DNA of 8,320 nucleotides, from NCBI GenBank assembly GCA_024692925.1, contig JAILLX010000053.1:1-8320 (forward strand), in the 5' to 3' direction. Position 1 is the stretch's first letter; every line of letters starts with the position of its first letter. The position numbers and the translations under genes were made by a program. Shown one piece after another: positions 6,042 through 8,320 of this stretch. The notes beneath the pieces were generated by a model that made no database searches, was not told the origin of the DNA, and was given only the letters and a program-made list of their open reading frames with translations. This DNA is from a bacterium. GTDB taxonomy: Bacteria > Pseudomonadota > Alphaproteobacteria > Rs-D84 > CACZYB01.

Positions 6042-7327
6042 TATAACTCCTTAGCTATAATATCCTTAACCCCCATAGATATTTCATCAATTTTTATTTG
6101 TTCTGGATATTCCCCTGAAAGTCCAGAATATTTCATTTCAAATACGCCCTTTTCTATATTTTTAGGACTTATGATTGCACGAATCGGTGCGCCAATCAAA
6201 TCTGCATTTGCAAATTTTGAACCCACCCTATCATCAGTTGTATCAATAATAACTTCAATACCAGCAGATACTAAATCATTGTAAAGTTTTTCAGCCAAAG
6301 TTTTTGCCTCACCATCGCCAATTGCAATGATATGAACCTTGTATGGTGCAACAGCCATATTGAATACAGCCTTTGCTTCATTTTCGCTTTGTTCAAGAAG
6401 ACATCCAAAAACACGACTTACACCAATACCATAACATCCCATAACAGGAATTTGTTTTTTACCATCAGCATCAGTATATGATACATTCATTGACTTTGTA
6501 TATTTATCACCAAGTTGGAAAATATTACCAACTTCTACACCACGAAGTTTGTTTAACTTCGCACCACATTTTGGACAAGTCAAAATATCTTCGGCATCCT
6601 TATCAGTTAAAACTTCTTTGTTTGCACGATAATCACAGCCAGAACAAGTGTAAATTGTATCTTCTCCAATATCACTTATCATCTGAAATTCGTGAGAAAT
6701 TTTTCCACCCATATCACCAGTAGGAGCCAAAATATCAATCACGTTTTTCATACCAAGACGATTGTAAATTTTATGATAAACATTCAAAAGAATATCGTAA
6801 AAACTATTCAAATCATCCCATGAACTGTGGAATGAATAAGCATCCTTCATCATAAATTCACGACAACGAATCAATCCAGCTCTTGCCCTTAATTCATCAC
6901 GATATTTTGTTTGAATTTGGTAAAGACAAAGTGAATTAGGTGATTGAGGTAATTGCTTATAACTTTGCAAAATAGAGCGAACATAATCAGTCACAATTTC
7001 TTCGTGTGTTGGATTTACAACCGCATCAATTCCTGCACGAGTTTTAAATTTTAAAAGAACATCAATGTTTTCACGACCAGTTTCTTTCCACAATGAAAGT
7101 GGAGATACAACAGGCATATTCATTTCCTGACAACCAACAGCGTCAAGTTCTTCCCTTACGATTTTTTCAATATTATGCAATACCTTTATACCCAGCGGAG
7201 AATAAGTATAAAGCCCAGCACCAGTTTGATGAATATATCCACCCTTTAACGCAAGTTTATGTCCAGATGTTGTTGCATCAGATGGAAGTTCTTTTGTTCT
7301 TTTAATAAATAAATTTTCTATCTGCAT
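6041..7327 (-). CDS. proS: Prolyl-tRNA synthetase, short bacterial form
   Basis: This class IIa enzyme charges tRNA-Pro with proline. At 428 residues it is the short form found in alphaproteobacteria, lacking the roughly 180-residue INS editing domain of E. coli ProRS. Motif 1 is near LGIKVLHNIEKIVREEL (45-61). Motif 2 covers YQIQTKYRDE to CREFMMKDAYSF (136-166), and motif 3 is GCYGIGVSRVFG (297-308). Where INS would sit there is a short zinc-ribbon-like pair, CSGC (228-231) and CPKC (251-254). The anticodon-binding domain follows from about 330 to the end. Small departures from the usual sequence are RAR for RPR in motif 2 and VFNMAVAPY where most bacterial enzymes have a Trp-Pro before APF. 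The start overlaps the preceding gene by 10 bases, and AAGG lies about 6 bases before the ATG. Without INS, editing of Ala-tRNA-Pro would need a separate enzyme, not seen here. Confidence 0.95.
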   Translation of the reverse strand: MQIENLFIKRTKELPSDATTSGHKLALKGGYIHQTGAGLYTYSPLGIKVLHNIEKIVREELDAVGCQEMNMPVVSPLSLWKETGRENIDVLLKFKTRAGIDAVVNPTHEEIVTDYVRSILQSYKQLPQSPNSLCLYQIQTKYRDELRARAGLIRCREFMMKDAYSFHSSWDDLNSFYDILLNVYHKIYNRLGMKNVIDILAPTGDMGGKISHEFQMISDIGEDTIYTCSGCDYRANKEVLTDKDAEDILTCPKCGAKLNKLRGVEVGNIFQLGDKYTKSMNVSYTDADGKKQIPVMGCYGIGVSRVFGCLLEQSENEAKAVFNMAVAPYKVHIIAIGDGEAKTLAEKLYNDLVSAGIEVIIDTTDDRVGSKFANADLIGAPIRAIISPKNIEKGVFEMKYSGLSGEYPEQIKIDEISMGVKDIIAKEL

Positions 7328-7584
7328 TTTTGACCTTCAAGCGATACAAATACCTTAACTTCGTTAGCATTCTTTGTATTATATTGACCTTCTTTTAAAC
7401 ATTTATTACATGGACTTTCTGGTCCCCAGTTTGAAGAAGCACATTTTCCACTAAGAAAATAAGGACATCCCCTGAAAAATTTAAGTTCAGGTGTATCGAC
7501 ATATTTCTTTTCATTATTTCTTATTGTCATTCTTTTCATAAATATATACTGCTCATACGTTATATTAATTGGTTTTTTATTCAT
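7318..7584 (-). CDS. Cys-rich 88-aa protein of unknown function
   Basis: I cannot assign a family. The 88-residue product has five cysteines: Cys40, Cys48, Cys59, Cys62 and Cys87, with the core GCPYFLSGKC, then PCNKC. Four of them (40, 48, 59, 62) could bind zinc or an iron-sulfur cluster. No signal peptide is present. The N-terminus is basic and carries TYEQYIFMKRMTIRNN. It does not match YacG, the small zinc protein sometimes found near infA. It begins 2 bases after the infA stop and ends 10 bases inside proS, so it is held in a translationally linked string. Its real status is supported by this packing and by the cysteine pattern, not by recognised homology. The stop lies just past Cys87, so the last Cys-Arg codons double as proS start sequence. 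Confidence 0.72.
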   Translation of the reverse strand: MNKKPINITYEQYIFMKRMTIRNNEKKYVDTPELKFFRGCPYFLSGKCASSNWGPESPCNKCLKEGQYNTKNANEVKVFVSLEGQKCR

Positions 7585-7586
7585 GA

Positions 7587-7838
7587 TTATAACTCTTCCT
7601 TGATAGTTCCTTGCTTATCCTTATAACGGAAAGTAATACGGCCCTTTGATAAATCATATGGAGTCATTTCAATATTTACAACATCACCAACCATAACCCA
7701 AATTCTGAACTTTCTCATTTTTCCAGCAGTATGAGCAATAACCTGATGTCCGTTTTCAAGTTCAACCTTGAACATTGCATTAGGAAGTTTATCGATAACT
7801 GTACCTTTAAATTCCAATAATTCTTCTTTGTCTGACAT
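7587..7838 (-). CDS. infA: Translation initiation factor IF-1
   Basis: IF-1 is a small OB-fold protein that occupies the 30S A site and assists IF-2 and IF-3 in start selection. The sequence matches throughout: FKGTVIDKLPNAMFKVELEN, AHTAGKMRK, and the closing strand TPYDLSKGRITFRYK. The usual bacterial protein is about 72 residues; this one has 83, with an N-terminal pair of acidic residues and an extra charged tail, DKQGTIKEEL. After GKMRK, the usual Asn-x-Ile is Phe-Arg-Ile, a mild variation. AAAGG lies 7 bases before the ATG, and a clear promoter lies about 45 bases upstream. It is the first gene of a five-gene operon that also contains proS, so translation initiation and tRNA charging share one transcript. 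Confidence 0.96.
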   Translation of the reverse strand: MSDKEELLEFKGTVIDKLPNAMFKVELENGHQVIAHTAGKMRKFRIWVMVGDVVNIEMTPYDLSKGRITFRYKDKQGTIKEEL

Positions 7839-7854
7839 AATTTAACCTTTTTTG

Positions 7855-7889
7855 TTGTTTTTGTTCTTATAATTTCATATAATTATAAA
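7855..7889 (+). promoter_or_regulatory. Candidate promoter(s) of the GspA/ExeA-type ATPase gene
   Basis: Two candidates with 17-base spacing overlap: TTGTTT (7855-7860) with TATAAT (7878-7883), and TTGTTC (7861-7866) with TATAAA (7884-7889). Both -35 elements are weak (three matching bases), while the first -10 is perfect. They occupy the same DNA as the infA promoter on the other strand, so the two directions may compete. Confidence 0.4.
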
Positions 7890-7909
7890 ACAATTTAATA
7901 GTTTTGCAA
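7882..7909 (-). promoter_or_regulatory. infA operon promoter
   Basis: On the minus strand TTGCAA (7909-7904), a 16-base spacer and a perfect TATAAT (7887-7882) precede infA. Transcription would start near 7876, giving a leader of about 38 bases with the AAAGG ribosome site. It is the only promoter I can see for the five-gene run down to the hairpin at 5161-5181. Confidence 0.62.
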
Positions 7910-7921
7910 GAGGGATTTATT

Positions 7922-8320
7922 ATGAATTATTTGGAATACTTTCATTTTGATAATCATCCATTCGTTGGTGATGAAAATATTAACTATTTCTATCCTAAAA
8001 AATCTTATTTAAAAATAATCAATGAAATAGTTGAATTTTGCAGATATAAAAACGGTATTTTTGTAATAAAGGGAAATGCCGGTGTTGGTAAAACTGTTAT
8101 TTTAAATAAAATATTGGAAACTGTTGGAAATAATGATTTTACAATAGCTCTTCGTGCAGACGAAAAAGCCGAACTTTTAAAAGTAATTGCAAATAAACTT
8201 AAAATAGATAGCAAAAATATCAGTGAAATTCTTATAAAACTTTCTAATATCTATGCAAATGGTAAGAATATAATAATTGCAATTGATAATGCTGAAAATC
8301 TTTCAAAAGATGAGTATGTA
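7922..8320 (+). CDS. GspA/ExeA-like AAA ATPase (N-terminal part)
   Basis: An open frame of 133 codons runs off the right edge. Its N-terminus, MNYLEYFHFDNHPF, has the arrangement seen at the start of GspA/ExeA/MshM-type ATPases (Y-L-x-x-F, then PF). Walker A is GNAGVGKT (51-58), and the Walker B strand is IIIAIDNAE (117-125). In this group the Walker B aspartate is normally followed by the catalytic Glu (DEAQ); here it is Asp122-Asn123. Members of the family help assemble secretin or surface structures, often with a peptidoglycan-binding domain at the C-terminus, or act in transposition (TniB-like). The missing C-terminus prevents a choice. AGAGGG ends 7 bases before the ATG. The gene diverges from infA across an 83-base shared promoter region. 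Confidence 0.72.
   Translation, partial: MNYLEYFHFDNHPFVGDENINYFYPKKSYLKIINEIVEFCRYKNGIFVIKGNAGVGKTVILNKILETVGNNDFTIALRADEKAELLKVIANKLKIDSKNISEILIKLSNIYANGKNIIIAIDNAENLSKDEYV

Noticed and set aside
6478..6723. Plus-strand frame of 81 codons opposite proS
   Set aside because: It covers the proS zinc-ribbon segment and motif-bearing region in antisense; the His/Tyr/Leu-rich composition is typical of a shadow frame.
8005..8214. Minus-strand frame of 69 codons near the right edge
   Set aside because: It is antisense to the P-loop ATPase, whose Walker A and B motifs are clear in the plus frame.
1..8320. CRISPR array, insertion sequence, tRNA or rRNA genes
   Set aside because: No regularly spaced repeats, transposase motifs with terminal inverted repeats, cloverleaf arms or rRNA-like stretches were seen on either strand.

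Overview
The window comes from an AT-rich (about one third G+C by eye) proteobacterium, most likely an alphaproteobacterium. The evidence is a sigma-32 (RpoH) factor with an intact RpoH box, a 428-residue short-form prolyl-tRNA synthetase lacking the large insertion domain, a J-domain protein with an N-terminal Cys/His cluster of a kind I know from alphaproteobacteria, a tiny lipoprotein of the LptM/YifL type, and a VirB11-type ATPase. AT-rich host-associated or gut alphaproteobacteria would fit. I cannot name a species.

Layout. (1) 9-974 (+): VirB11-like secretion ATPase, probably the last gene of a type IV secretion cluster entering from the left. It converges on rpoH (971-1900, -), and the two stop codons share the palindrome TTAA. 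rpoH has its own sigma-70-type promoter. (2) 1983-2595 (-): greA followed 13 bases later by a 38-codon lipoprotein gene. (3) 2787-5160 (+): three separately transcribed genes, namely ferredoxin/flavodoxin-NADP reductase with a strong terminator, the tyrosine recombinase xerD, and a J-domain co-chaperone. The last two have near-consensus promoters placed so close to the ATG that their mRNAs should be leaderless. (4) 5161-7838 (-): a tight five-gene operon infA, Cys-rich small protein, proS, unknown 183-residue protein, MazG-like pyrophosphohydrolase, ending in a rho-independent hairpin shared with the J-domain gene. (5) 7922-8320 (+): start of a GspA/ExeA-type AAA ATPase, divergent from infA and cut by the window edge.

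Most of the content is core housekeeping: transcription fidelity, heat-shock sigma, translation initiation, tRNA charging, nucleotide-pool cleaning, chromosome dimer resolution and redox. The two ATPases at the edges hint at secretion or surface-structure functions. I see no CRISPR array, insertion sequence, rRNA or tRNA. No complete undescribed system is visible. The less ordinary points are the predicted leaderless mRNAs, the unannotated mini-lipoprotein, the two unknown proteins coupled to infA/proS, and altered motif residues in the two edge ATPases. No gene-free stretch exceeds 300 bases; the longest is the 191-base greA/reductase divergent region.
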